From assembly GCA_965207585.1 (NCBI GenBank), contig CBDBMT010000003.1:3906001-3970000 (forward strand): a stretch of DNA of 64,000 bases, read 5' to 3'. Shown piece by piece: positions 25,309 through 38,300 of this stretch. The notes under the pieces were generated by a model. That model was not told the DNA's origin and searched no databases. It saw only the letters and a list, made by a program, of their open reading frames with translations. The DNA is from Bin87 sp965207585 (GTDB taxonomy: Bacteria > Chloroflexota > Dehalococcoidia > Lucifugimonadales > UBA3495). The translations under genes and the position numbers were made by a program. Within the stretch, counting starts at the first letter, position 1. Every line of letters starts with the position of its first letter.

Positions 25309-26145
25309 ATGTCTGATATCTCCGACATCATCGCCCAGGAAACCCAGGACGGCCGGCTCATCGTCCGTTTCCTCATCTCCACCATGCACGGCGAACTCCC
25401 CGACTCCCAACCTTGCCATCGCCTCGACGCCGCCCGGCTCCTCGTCAAACTCGGCTTCGAGCCCGCACCGTCTGTCGTCGACCAAGCCGACCGACAGCGC
25501 ACGCCCAAAACCCATCCGCGCCCCAAACCTCAACCCCAATCCGAACCCGCCGAGGCGACGCGCCACATCCGTTCCGCACTGGCCGAGATCGTCCGCGATG
25601 AAACCGACCACGGCCGTGCCGCCGTCCGCTTCCTCGTCGACGCCATGCAGGGCCAACTCCCCGACTTCAAACCCTGCCACCGCCTCTCCGCCGCCAAAGA
25701 ACTCCTCCGCCTCGGCTTCAACCACGACGCCGAAGATCCAGGCCACGACCCCCGGGATGCTGCTCAAGCCATCCCCGAACCTGACCCCGAAGAGCCGGAC
25801 CCCGCTGAGATAGAAGCCCAGCGCCAGCTTGCCGAAGACATCGAATTCAGCCTCCACAGCCCGGTCTACTACCAAACCTATCCCTACCCCTGCGTCTGCG
25901 AAGACCGCCTCCACGACTGCGAAGGCAACGCCCTCGACGACCGGCAGCTCGAACAAGCCGTCCGTAAAGGCCCCGGTATGCAGTTTTTCATCGGCGAACC
26001 CGATAGGATGGACGACTTCCTCGCCCGCTATGCCGACTACCTGACCCGGCGCAACTCCGAAAACCCCCGCAACCCCATCGACATCAACCGCATCCTCTGG
26101 ACCGACCAACGCTGGCAACATCTCAACCCGGCCCGCGGACCCTAG
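25309..26145 (+). CDS. Protein with duplicated 'CHRL' domain, unknown function
   Basis: A 278-residue protein that I do not recognise by name. Its N-terminal half contains two copies of a roughly 45-residue unit: residues 5-52 (IIAQETQDGRLIVRFL... PCHRLDAARLLVKLGF) and about 90-137 (IVRDETDHGRAAVRFL... PCHRLSAAKELLRLGF), joined by a Pro-rich linker. The pattern (acidic helix, GR..VRFL, PCHRL.AA..LL.LGF) suggests a small helical DNA- or protein-binding module. A C-terminal part with CVCEDRLHDCEG could bind metal. It is preceded by a consensus promoter with almost no leader and by a cluster of palindromic repeats. Confidence 0.65.
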   Translation: MSDISDIIAQETQDGRLIVRFLISTMHGELPDSQPCHRLDAARLLVKLGFEPAPSVVDQADRQRTPKTHPRPKPQPQSEPAEATRHIRSALAEIVRDETDHGRAAVRFLVDAMQGQLPDFKPCHRLSAAKELLRLGFNHDAEDPGHDPRDAAQAIPEPDPEEPDPAEIEAQRQLAEDIEFSLHSPVYYQTYPYPCVCEDRLHDCEGNALDDRQLEQAVRKGPGMQFFIGEPDRMDDFLARYADYLTRRNSENPRNPIDINRILWTDQRWQHLNPARGP

Positions 26146-26224
26146 CCGCGGCGTGATCAACCCCAGGAACCCAGGTGCGCCGTTCGCGGTTGTGGTTTAA
26201 TGCGCGGTACAAGTGAGGTGCAAT

Positions 26225-26899
26225 ATGGCCAAGAAAAAGGGTTCCGCTCTGTTGATCGTCTTCACTGACGTCGACATTGAGAACGACGCCGAATTTAATG
26301 CCTGGTACAACGAAGAACACGTTCCGGAACGCCTCAGCGCTCCCGGGTTCCTCGACGCCGCCCGCTACGAAGCCTTGCGCGGCGGGCCGCGGTACCTGGC
26401 GGTATACGAGCTGGAGTCCGTCGATGCCCTGCAAACCGACGAATACCTGCGCATGAGCCAGAACCCGACGGAGTGGACCAGGCGCATGTCGCCCAACGTG
26501 GTTGGACGGGGCACCGTGCGCCTCGCCTGCACCCAGATCTATCCCGAGGAAAGCGACCCGTACACCTTGGGCAGAGGCATGGCCCCCGCCTTGCAGATCG
26601 GCCGGATGGATGTTCCCGCCGACATCGAGGCCAGGTACAACGAGTACTATGACACCGTCCGCACGCCGGCTAACCTGCAGATTCCCGGTTGCCTCCACGT
26701 TCGCCGGTACCACGCGGTGGAAGGCGCTCCCAAGTACCTGACGATGTACGAGTTCGAGCACGAAAAGGTGCCGGAAACCCTGGCCTGGGAGAACCAGCGC
26801 CGCCAGGACACCATGCACGAGTACATCGGCGGCTCTTACGGCCATGCCCCCGGCTCTCCGGGAGTGTACCGTCGCGTCCAGCCGCCCCGCGCCTTCTGA
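26225..26899 (+). CDS. EthD-like / dimeric alpha-beta barrel protein, two repeats
   Basis: A 224-residue protein made of two ferredoxin-like units of about 105 residues: ALLIVFTDVDIENDAEFNAWYNEEHVPERLSAPGFLDAARYEA in the first, and DVPADIEARYNEYYDTVRTPANLQIPGCLHVRRYHAV in the second. The 'WYnEEH.PErl..PGf..a.rYe' pattern is typical of EthD/DUF4286-like dimeric alpha-beta barrels. Members assist catabolic or monooxygenase pathways without a single defined reaction. The start at 26225 has a GAGGTG Shine-Dalgarno. The LLM oxidoreductase downstream has its own promoter, but a functional link is possible. Confidence 0.75.
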   Translation: MAKKKGSALLIVFTDVDIENDAEFNAWYNEEHVPERLSAPGFLDAARYEALRGGPRYLAVYELESVDALQTDEYLRMSQNPTEWTRRMSPNVVGRGTVRLACTQIYPEESDPYTLGRGMAPALQIGRMDVPADIEARYNEYYDTVRTPANLQIPGCLHVRRYHAVEGAPKYLTMYEFEHEKVPETLAWENQRRQDTMHEYIGGSYGHAPGSPGVYRRVQPPRAF

Positions 26900-26907
26900 C
26901 CACACGT

Positions 26908-26964
26908 CTCACGCGTACCCATTTCCCCACCAGTCATTGCGAGCGTAGCGTGGCAATCTCGTCG
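26908..26964. repeat. Repeat families B (copy 2) and C (copy 1)
   Basis: CTCACGCGTACCCATTT followed 9 bases later by TCATTGCGAGCGTAGCGTGG and AATCTCGTCGG. The same two words in the same order occur at 42879-42938. Confidence 0.6.
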
Positions 26965-27007
26965 GAGTAACGGACGCCGCTCTGGCAAAGAGATCGCCAT
27001 CGCTGCG

Positions 27008-27016
27008 TGTTAGAAT
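27008..27016 (+). promoter_or_regulatory. Extended -10 for the LLM oxidoreductase gene
   Basis: TGTTAGAAT, an extended -10, about 50 bases before the ATG. No clear -35. Confidence 0.4.
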
Positions 27017-27066
27017 GGCGCATCCAGCGACCTTGATTTTCCCATCGCCATTTGAGGAGGCAATTG

Positions 27067-28233
27067 ATGAGTGCACCCGCCCGAATGAAATTTGGCGTGT
27101 TTATGGCTCCGTTCCACCGGGTCGGCGAGAACCCCACGCTGGCCTTGGAGCGTGACCTCGAGCTCCTCCAATGGCTGGACCACCTGGGCTACGACGAAGC
27201 CTGGATCGGTGAGCACCACAGCGCCGGGTGGGAGACCATCGCCTCTCCGGAAGTGTTCATGGCCACCGCCGCCGAGCGCACCCGCAACCTGCGTCTGGGC
27301 ACCGGCGTGGTCAGCCTCCCCTATCACCATCCCTACATGGTCGCCAACCGCATGGTCCTCCTGGACCACCTCACCCGCGGGCGCGTGATGCTGGGCGTTG
27401 GGCCCGGCGCCCTGGCCTCCGACGCCTACATGTTCGGCATCGATCCGGCTCGCCAGCGCGAGATGATGGACGAATCCCTTGGGGCCATCAAGCGGCTGAT
27501 GGACAGCGACGAGCCCTACACTTACGAGAGCGACTGGTTCGAGCTGCACGACGCCCATCTCCAGTTGCGTCCGTATCAGCAACCCTTCCCCCTGGTCGTT
27601 GCTTCAGTCCAGTCGCCGGCCGGCGTGACCACGGCGGGCAAGTACGGCGCCGGTGTCATCTCCCTCAGCGTTCCCCGCGACATGGTGCGTTCCACCAGCC
27701 TGAAGGACCAGTGGGCCATCGCGGAGGAAACCGCCGCCGAGCACGGACAAACCGTTAAACGTTCGGAATGGCGCCTCTCGGTGGGCGTCCATCTGGCGGA
27801 TTCCAAGAAGGAGGCCCAGGAGGATATCAGGGAAGGCTCGGCCCGCGTCGTCACCGAGTACTTTGGCAATACCCTCGGCCACGAGGTCCCGGACGTGCCC
27901 CGCGACCAGATCGTCGACTTCATGACCGACAACAAGCAGTGGATCGTCGGGACTCCGGACGATTGCATCCAGCGTATCAACGAGCTTCAGGAACTTTCCG
28001 GCGGCTTTGGCGGGCTGCTGGTCCGGGTGGAGGACTGGGCCCCTCGCGACAAGCTCCATCGTTCCTACGAGCTGCTGGCCCGGTACGTCATGCCCCAATT
28101 CCAGGGCAGCCTGTCCGGCATCCAGACTTCTCAGCAGTGGGCGTCCAATCTCCGCGAAACCCTCCAGGTCAACCGGCGCGCCGGCCTCGACCGCGCCACT
28201 CAGGCTTACGAGGAGAGCCGCCAGCGCAATTGA
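27067..28233 (+). CDS. LLM-class flavin-dependent oxidoreductase (luciferase-like monooxygenase)
   Basis: A 388-residue TIM-barrel flavoprotein of the bacterial luciferase family. N-terminal KFGVFMAPFHRVGENPTLALERDLELLQWLDHLGYDEAWIGEHH is the classic barrel start with the EHH flavin/substrate loop; then RLGTGVVSLPYHHP and a C-terminal GTPDDCIQRI strand typical of the family. These enzymes use FMNH2 or F420 to oxidise small hydrophobic compounds, and many copies are typical of SAR202-like genomes. The close relatives I recall are limonene-monooxygenase-like, but substrate is unknown. The start has a strong GAGGAGG Shine-Dalgarno. Confidence 0.92.
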   Translation: MSAPARMKFGVFMAPFHRVGENPTLALERDLELLQWLDHLGYDEAWIGEHHSAGWETIASPEVFMATAAERTRNLRLGTGVVSLPYHHPYMVANRMVLLDHLTRGRVMLGVGPGALASDAYMFGIDPARQREMMDESLGAIKRLMDSDEPYTYESDWFELHDAHLQLRPYQQPFPLVVASVQSPAGVTTAGKYGAGVISLSVPRDMVRSTSLKDQWAIAEETAAEHGQTVKRSEWRLSVGVHLADSKKEAQEDIREGSARVVTEYFGNTLGHEVPDVPRDQIVDFMTDNKQWIVGTPDDCIQRINELQELSGGFGGLLVRVEDWAPRDKLHRSYELLARYVMPQFQGSLSGIQTSQQWASNLRETLQVNRRAGLDRATQAYEESRQRN

Positions 28234-28373
28234 TCGTGTGTCTGCGGCATTGCAAGACCGTGCAGGGGTGGCCAGTTGGGTCACCCCTGCTGTTTTCGGA
28301 CCGTGAACTCACAAGGCCCCTCTGCCGCCGGGCCAAGACGATTGCAGAGTGGTTGCCGACGGAAATCGTCTGA
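28230..28373 (+). pseudogene. Fragment resembling a histidine-phosphatase N-terminus, ending in a family A repeat
   Basis: A 47-residue frame starting TTG at the LLM stop, reading LIVCLRHCKTVQGW... PLLFSDRELTRPLCRRAKTIAEWL. It resembles the start of the phosphoglycerate mutase/histidine phosphatase family (usually LVRHGET... PLtelGr.qA..laewL), with Gly to Cys in the RHG motif. The stop TGA is supplied by the repeat at 28368, so the frame may have been cut by it. It is short and uncertain; it could also be chance similarity. Confidence 0.3.
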
Positions 28374-28476
28374 ATCAGGATTTACCGGATTAGAGGATTT
28401 TCTGGATCAGGCGCTCTTTTCCAGAGGGCGGTTCCAACCCTGGCAATCCAGTAATCTTGAAAATCCTGATTCAGAC
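28368..28476. repeat. Palindromic intergenic repeat, family A, copy 3
   Basis: 109 bp with perfect 15-bp ends GTCTGAATCAGGATT and AATCCTGATTCAGAC. Compared with copy 2, the fourth base of the left arm and its partner on the right arm have both changed (A to T and T to A), so pairing is kept. Confidence 0.88.
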
Positions 28477-28528
28477 AATTGCCTGGCCACCGCGCGTATC
28501 AATATGACGGCCTGATCGTGCGCCGGGT

Positions 28529-28534
28529 TATAAT
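28529..28534 (+). promoter_or_regulatory. -10 box for pyk
   Basis: TATAAT 40 bases before the pyk ATG; no good -35 at 17 bases. A GAGGT Shine-Dalgarno lies 8 bases before the start. Confidence 0.4.
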
Positions 28535-28573
28535 GGGTCAAAGATAGAGGCCCATGGAGCAGAGGTAGATGTT

Positions 28574-30028
28574 ATGCGCAAGACCAAGATTATCGCCACC
28601 ATAGGCCCAGCATCCCGGTCCCCAGAAATCCTGGACCGCCTCGTCGCCGCCGGCATGGATGTCGCCCGCCTCAACTTCTCCCACGGCACGCTGGAAGAGC
28701 ACGCCGAAGTCATCGCGAACGTGCGGGCAGCGTCCGAAAAACACAACCGGCCCGTGGCCGTCCTGCAGGACCTGGGCGGCAACAAGTTCCGGCTGGGCAA
28801 CATGGCCGAGCCGGCGCAGCTTAACTTTGGCGATGAAGTTTCCATCATCAACGAACCGACCTCCGTTTCTCCGTTCCTCCTTCCTTTTCCGGAACCTGAC
28901 ATCCTGCGCAGTATGCGCCCCGGCAACCTGGTTTATATCTCCGACGGGACGGTATGTCTGGAAGTCCAGGAAGTAACCCCCGATCTGGAAGTGAAGACCC
29001 ACGTCCGCAACGGGGGCAATCTCTCGTCGTACAAAGGTGTCAACCTCCCCGACGTGCCCATCGACATGCCGGTTATCACCGAAAGCGACAAGGTTGCCTT
29101 GCAATTCGGAGTGGATCAGGATGTGGACTGGGTCGCGCTTTCCTTCGTGCGCACGGGCGAAGACGTCCGGTATGCCCGGGCCTATCTCAACCAACTTGGA
29201 AGTCGCGCCCCGGTGATGGCCAAGCTCGAACGGCGCGAGTGCATCGCCAACCTGGACGAGATTCTGGACGCAGTTGACGGCATCATGGTGGCGCGCGGCG
29301 ATCTCGGCGTGGAGATGCCCATGGAGGAGGTCCCCGTTATCCAGAAGGACATGGTGACCAGGGCCAATCGCGCCGGGCGCATCTCCTCGGTGGCTACCCA
29401 GATGCTGCGGTCAATGGTCAACTCGCCCACTCCAACGCGGGCCGAGGTGTCCGACATCGCCAACGCCGTGCTGGACGGTTGCGACTCCATCCTGCTGTCC
29501 GACGAGATCGCGGTGGGCTCGTATCCGGTCGAGGCGGTGCGCATCGCCGACGCTGCAATCGTGCAAGCCGAGAAGATGTACCACTACTACTCGGAGTTCC
29601 CGCAGCGGGACCAGACCCAGTCGGTGACATGGGGCGCAACCCAGTTGGCAAAGTCGCTCAACGCCAAGCCCATCGTGATCACGAGCACCGGCCGAGCGGC
29701 CTACGAAATATCCCGCTTTCGGCCGGAGAACGACATCATCGTGTTCTCCCACGACGCGGCCGTGCAGCGCCGCGTGTGCATGGCTTGGGGCCTCAATCCC
29801 AAAGGTGTCATCCCGGCGGAGCCCGATGTCGCCAAGCTGGTCACGCTTTTGGTCGACGCGGCCATGGCCACGGGGATGGTTTCGGAGCGGGACGTGGTCA
29901 CCCTGGTCCACGGGTTCATGACCGGCGTTACCGGCACGACCAATACCATCCAGGTGCTGAACATCCAGGAATACCTCGACCACATCGGCCGCAACGCAGT
30001 GTCTTCCGCGGCGCCCGACGCTATATGA
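28574..30028 (+). CDS. pyk: Pyruvate kinase
   Basis: A 484-residue glycolytic enzyme converting phosphoenolpyruvate and ADP to pyruvate and ATP. The N-terminus RKTKIIATIGPAS and ARLNFSHG, the catalytic lysine region APVMAKLERRECIANLDEI, metal ligand loop IMVARGDLGVEM, and ATQMLRSMVNSPTPTRAEVSDIANAV are all present. Two motifs deviate: the usual DLxGPKIR reads DLGGNKFR, and LSGETAVG reads LSDEIAVG, so this is a divergent pyk lineage. Catalytic residues look intact. The C-terminal domain is complete. A PaREP1-like gene follows, with overlapping start options. Confidence 0.93.
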   Translation: MRKTKIIATIGPASRSPEILDRLVAAGMDVARLNFSHGTLEEHAEVIANVRAASEKHNRPVAVLQDLGGNKFRLGNMAEPAQLNFGDEVSIINEPTSVSPFLLPFPEPDILRSMRPGNLVYISDGTVCLEVQEVTPDLEVKTHVRNGGNLSSYKGVNLPDVPIDMPVITESDKVALQFGVDQDVDWVALSFVRTGEDVRYARAYLNQLGSRAPVMAKLERRECIANLDEILDAVDGIMVARGDLGVEMPMEEVPVIQKDMVTRANRAGRISSVATQMLRSMVNSPTPTRAEVSDIANAVLDGCDSILLSDEIAVGSYPVEAVRIADAAIVQAEKMYHYYSEFPQRDQTQSVTWGATQLAKSLNAKPIVITSTGRAAYEISRFRPENDIIVFSHDAAVQRRVCMAWGLNPKGVIPAEPDVAKLVTLLVDAAMATGMVSERDVVTLVHGFMTGVTGTTNTIQVLNIQEYLDHIGRNAVSSAAPDAI

Positions 30029-30048
30029 CTAACGCGGGAGCCTATGGC

Positions 30049-30405
30049 ATGACTGAACAGGAGTACGCCCAGTGCGCGCGCAAGTTCCTGGCCGATTCCG
30101 ACCGGGAATTTGCCGCCGGCGAACGGCAGCAGGCGTCGGAGAAGCTATACGGCGCGGCCAACGAAGCGCTCACCGCCATCGCTGTCCGGCGCGGCTGGAA
30201 ACACCGCACCCATCGTGACATGAAAAATGTCAGTCAGAGGCTCGCTGAAGAGTACGACGAACCTCTATTCATCGGCGGCTTCGCAGTTGCCGAGAAATTT
30301 CACAAAAACTTCTTCCATGATGAGATGGAAGAGTACGAAATCGTGGTTGACCGCCCCTACCTCCACCAGTTCGTTCATCGGGTGTTGAGGTTGATTGGGC
30401 AATAA
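30049..30405 (+). CDS. PaREP1-like / HEPN-related small protein
   Basis: A 118-residue helical protein with the PaREP1 layout: FAAGERQQASEKLYGAANEALTAIAVRRGWKHRTHRDM, then a long C-terminal helix ending in HRVLRLIGQ. It is a distant relative of the tandem pair at 15.4-16.4 kb. The ATG at 30049 has GGGAG 8 bases upstream; an in-frame ATG at 30025 overlaps the pyk stop as ATGA but has no Shine-Dalgarno. Function is unknown; HEPN relatives often pair with nucleotidyltransferases, and none is adjacent. Confidence 0.7.
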   Translation: MTEQEYAQCARKFLADSDREFAAGERQQASEKLYGAANEALTAIAVRRGWKHRTHRDMKNVSQRLAEEYDEPLFIGGFAVAEKFHKNFFHDEMEEYEIVVDRPYLHQFVHRVLRLIGQ

Positions 30406-30411
30406 CGAGAA

Positions 30412-30448
30412 GGGGCGGGTTTGAAACCCGCCCCGTAATCAGTTGGTG
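30412..30448. repeat. Hairpin repeat, family E, copy 2 (possible terminator)
   Basis: A near-perfect hairpin GGGGCGGGTTT / AACCCGCCCC followed by ATCAGTTGGTGG, the same tail as copy 1. It lies between the convergent PaREP1-like gene and gltD. Confidence 0.65.
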
Positions 30449-30453
30449 GCACA

Positions 30454-30480
30454 CTGGATTCCGGCTTCCGCCGGAATGAC
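30454..30480. repeat. REP-like arm, family D
   Basis: CTGGATTCCGGCTTCCGCCG continuing to GAATGAC, a single hairpin arm of the family seen at 24977-25053. Confidence 0.65.
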
Positions 30481-30492
30481 GGCTGCTTCGGG

Positions 30493-31936
30493 TCAATCGG
30501 TGGCGATAGACCGGGGCAGGTGGCTGGTTCCCGCCGACAGGTACTGGTCCACGCCGCGCGCCACGTCTCGCCCTTCGGCAATCGCCCATACCACCAGCGA
30601 CTGGCCGCGAACCATGTCGCCGCCGGCGAACACGCCCGGGATCGAGGTCATCTTGTTGCCATCGACCTTGACGTTGCCCCTGCCGTCCAGGTCAACCCCG
30701 AGTTGGTCCAGCATCCCGCCATGTTCGGGGTGGAGAAACCCCATCGCCAGGAGCACCAGGTCTGCGTCCACGCTGAATTCGCTGCCCGGCACTTCCGCCA
30801 TCTGGAAACGGCCGTTCTCGCCCCGGGTCCAGTCGACCCGGACGGCGTGCAACTGGCTAACTTGACCGTTCTCGCCGGAAAGAGACTTGGTGAGGATGTT
30901 GTAATCCCGCACCCCGCCCTCTTCATGGGCGCCGGAAGTTCGCAGGATCATCGGCCAACGGGGCCAGGGGTTGTCGTCCGGACGGGTTTCGGGGGGTTCC
31001 GGCAGCAGCTCAAACTGGTGGACGATTTCGGCGCCCTGCCGGTGGGCGGTGCCCAGGCAGTCGGCGCCCGTGTCGCCTCCGCCCAGGATGATAACTCGCT
31101 TGCCCTCGGCGGAGATCTGACCGTCGATGGTCTCTCCGGCCAACACGCGGTTCTGCTGGGGCAGGTATTCCATGGCGAAGTACACGCCATCCAACTCCCG
31201 ACCGGGAACGTCCAGATCTCTCGCCTGGGTGGAACCGCCGGTCAGGCACACCGCGTCGTATTCTTCCAGGAGCTGCTGAGCGGGATAGTTGACGCCCACG
31301 TTTATCCCAGTGCGGAACTCAATGCCCTCGGCTTCCATCAGATGGACCCGGCGCTGCACTACGGACTTCTCCAGCTTGAAGTCAGGAATGCCCAGCATCA
31401 GCAGGCCGCCGATGTAGTCCGCTCGCTCCAGCACGGTGACCTTATGCCCGGCCCGGTTCAACTGCTGCGCAGCGGCCAGTCCGGAAGGTCCGCTTCCCAC
31501 TACGGCCACAGTTTTGCCGGTGCGCGTCTGCGGCGGCGCCGCCTTGATCCAGCCCTGCTCGTAGCCCCGGTCGCTGATTTCTTTCTCGATGTATTCAATG
31601 GTGACGGGATCGGCATTGATGCTGAGGACACAGGATGCTTCGCAGGGAGCAGGACAGATCCTTCCCGTGAACTCGGGGAAGTTGTTAGTGCTGATCAGGA
31701 CTTCCAGCGCCCGTTCCCAATTACCCAGATAAACCTGGTGGTTGAACTCAGGTATGACGTTTCCCAGCGGGCACCCCATGTGGCAAAACGGCACTGCGCA
31801 GTCCATGCAGCGCCCGCCCTGTTCGGTCGCCTGCTGGTCGGACCAGCGGTGGTAATACTCGCGGTAATCGCCGATCCTTACCGACGGCGCACGTCGCTCC
31901 GGCGGGGTACGCCCGAACTCGACAAATCCGGTGATT

Positions 31937-31944
<8 letters not shown>
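30493..31944 (-). CDS. gltD: Glutamate synthase (NADPH) small subunit
   Basis: A 483-residue beta subunit of glutamate synthase, which feeds NADPH electrons to the large subunit. The N-terminal 4Fe-4S region has CMDCAVPFCHMGCPLGN and CPAPCEASC; FAD site VAVVGSGPSGLAAAQQL; NADPH site VIILGGGDTGADCLG; C-terminal FAD motif GVFAGGDMVRGQSLVVWAI. The ATG at 31944 overlaps the end of gltB by 8 bases (AATGGGTAA), so translation is coupled. The longer frame upstream is inside gltB and is rejected. Confidence 0.96.
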
Positions 31945-36484
<4,540 letters not shown>

Positions 36485-36589
36485 GGCTGCACCGTGCGGT
36501 CGCTGGGACAATGAAAAATCCGCCAGCTATGCCGAGGGCCGCTCCCAATCAACCGGGCTCGGGACCTTCTCGCCGCTGGCAAAATCAGT

Positions 36590-36623
36590 TTGTGTAATAT
36601 ATCACAATTGCCGGGGATTGCAA
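36590..36623 (-). promoter_or_regulatory. gltB promoter with overlapping dyad operator candidate
   Basis: On the minus strand, TTGCAA (36618-36623), 16 bases, TATATT (36596-36601). The -10 lies inside the dyad TTGTGTAATATATCACAA (36590-36607), whose halves TTGTG/CACAA are perfect. A regulator bound there would block RNA polymerase; a CRP/FNR-like or nitrogen regulator is conceivable but not identified. Confidence 0.5.
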
Positions 36624-36707
36624 GGCAAACCGCCGCCGGCCTATACTCCCGCCACCGCCCAGCGAGCGGTTCCCAAAATTCGGAAACCAAATTGTGACAG
36701 CCGACAA

Positions 36708-37073
36708 ATGACCAGCGCCACCGACACTTTGACCCCCGCCGACGTCGCCCGTTTAGCCGTTGACGTGGCCGCCGACAAGCTGGCCTCCGACATCGTCATG
36801 TTGGACCTTCGCGAGCTGACGGTGTTCGCGGACTACTTCGTCGTGATGACCGCGGACTCCGTGCGCCAGATAGAAGCGCTTGAGGAAGACCTGTCCGAAG
36901 CCATGAAGGACGCCGGCGTCCCGCGACATCACCGCGAGGGCACTCCGGCGTCAGGATGGGTGCTACTGGACTTCGCCGACGTGGTGATCCACATCTTCGG
37001 CCCGGAAGAACGCGAGTTCTTCGGGCTGGAACGGCTCTGGAGCCGCGCCCCGCAGGTGGTCAGGATTCTATAA
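36708..37073 (+). CDS. rsfS: Ribosome silencing factor RsfS
   Basis: A 121-residue RsfS/Iojap-family protein that binds ribosomal protein L14 and blocks subunit joining when nutrients are short. Family pattern: VMLDLRELTVFADYFVVMTADSVRQIEAL, then GWVLLDFADVVIHIFGPEEREFFGLERLW. The ATG at 36708 is preferred; upstream codons of the long frame are antisense to gltB. It diverges from gltB, and its last 14 bases overlap the convergent end of ndk. Confidence 0.93.
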   Translation: MTSATDTLTPADVARLAVDVAADKLASDIVMLDLRELTVFADYFVVMTADSVRQIEALEEDLSEAMKDAGVPRHHREGTPASGWVLLDFADVVIHIFGPEEREFFGLERLWSRAPQVVRIL

Positions 37074-37512
37074 TCCACTTGTCCGTGCTGCGCCCATAGT
37101 CCAGGGCGTCGCCAGACTCAAAAAACAGGCCGATTTCACGTTCCGCAGATTCCGGCCCATCGGAGCCGTGAACGATGTTTCGGCCGATGTCGATCCCGAA
37201 ATCGCCCCGTATAGTGCCGGGCGCCGCCTCCCCGGGATTGGTCGATCCCATGGTCTGCCGCGCCAGAGCCACGGCGTTATTCGCCTCCCAGATCATGGCT
37301 ACGATGGGGCCGGAGGTGATGAACGACACCAGCGACGAGAAGAAGGGCCGATCAACGTGCTCCGCGTAGTGCCGTCCGGCCAGCTCCTCATCCACCTGCA
37401 TCAGGCGAATTGCGACCAGCTTCAGCCCTCGGCGTTCCAGCCTGGAGATGACCTCACCGATGAGGCCGCGCTGTACCCCATCCGGCTTGATGGCGACGAA
37501 AGTCCGTTCCAT
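37060..37512 (-). CDS. ndk: Nucleoside diphosphate kinase
   Basis: A 150-residue enzyme that balances NTP pools by moving the gamma phosphate through a phospho-histidine. MERTFVAIKPDGVQRGLIGEV is the family start, and the active-site His is in NIVHGSDGPESAEREIGLFF. The enzyme is complete, with 10 extra C-terminal residues (SGDALDYGRSTDKW...). It is the last gene of the thiL-tsaE-tsaB run on the minus strand, 44 bases after tsaB, and its end overlaps rsfS. Confidence 0.97.
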   Translation of the reverse strand: MERTFVAIKPDGVQRGLIGEVISRLERRGLKLVAIRLMQVDEELAGRHYAEHVDRPFFSSLVSFITSGPIVAMIWEANNAVALARQTMGSTNPGEAAPGTIRGDFGIDIGRNIVHGSDGPESAEREIGLFFESGDALDYGRSTDKWIIES

Positions 37513-37556
37513 TGGTTTGCATACTCCTGTCAATTGATGAATTCGGGCAGACGGCA

Positions 37557-38300
37557 TTACGAGGACGAAGTCCGCCCCTGGCGAACCAGGTCGCGCCGGC
37601 GCGGCGCCCCGATGGTTGGCATCCGGAGGTAATAAGGCTGCAGGGTAGCGAGATCGTCGGATTGACTGTCGTTCAAACGGCTGGCAGCCAATTCCGCCAG
37701 CGCCCATAAGCGGGCGGCCGGGGTCCACGGCATCACGACGAATCCGGAGCTGTTTCCGGCCAGAGCGGCGATCTCTTCCCGTCGCGTCCACGCCGCTTCG
37801 CCACAGTAGACCGTCGTCAACGGTCTCCCGAAATCCTGCTGCAACAAATCCGCCGGCGAGTCGACCCGGTCGTGCGTCATGCGTTCGCCGCCGGCGCTGA
37901 AAACTCCTGCCGCAACCTCGTTGCGTCCAGCATCCAGCCAGGACGCCACACTGCCTCCCCCGGGCGGCTGATCGTGTGCAGAGACAGCCAGGTACGGCCA
38001 CGCCTCCAACAACAGGGTATCGGCTCCGACGATGGGGAATCCGCCGGCCATGGCCAGCCCCTTGGCGGCGCTCACGCCCACCCGCAACGCGCTGAAGGGC
38101 CCCGGTCCCAGCGCTACGGCCACCCCGGTCAGTTCCGCAGCCCTGATGCCTCGCGCGGATAACAGCTCGGTTACGGCCGGCATCAGTTGCGCGGTGTGGT
38201 TGGCGGTGGAACGCCACATCCGGGCCTCTATCACCTGTCCGTCAACAGTGGAAAGCGCGACCCCGCCGTAGCGCGATGACGTGTCGATGGACAGCAGCAT
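37557..38300 (-). CDS. tsaB: tRNA threonylcarbamoyladenosine biosynthesis protein TsaB
   Basis: A 247-residue ASKHA-fold protein that scaffolds TsaD in the t6A37 tRNA modification. The N-terminus MLLSIDTSSRYGGVAL is the phosphate-1-like strand; NHTAQLMPAVTELL and VAVALGPGPFSALRVGVSAAKGLA are the family signatures. It lacks the metal site of TsaD, as expected. The ATG overlaps the tsaE stop by one base, so the two are coupled. tsaD is not in the window. Confidence 0.92.
   Translation of the reverse strand: MLLSIDTSSRYGGVALSTVDGQVIEARMWRSTANHTAQLMPAVTELLSARGIRAAELTGVAVALGPGPFSALRVGVSAAKGLAMAGGFPIVGADTLLLEAWPYLAVSAHDQPPGGGSVASWLDAGRNEVAAGVFSAGGERMTHDRVDSPADLLQQDFGRPLTTVYCGEAAWTRREEIAALAGNSSGFVVMPWTPAARLWALAELAASRLNDSQSDDLATLQPYYLRMPTIGAPRRRDLVRQGRTSSS

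Noticed and set aside
26146..26224. A long minus-strand frame (26123-26905) opposite the EthD-like gene
   Set aside because: The plus-strand gene has a Shine-Dalgarno and clear domain repeats; the opposite frame has neither.
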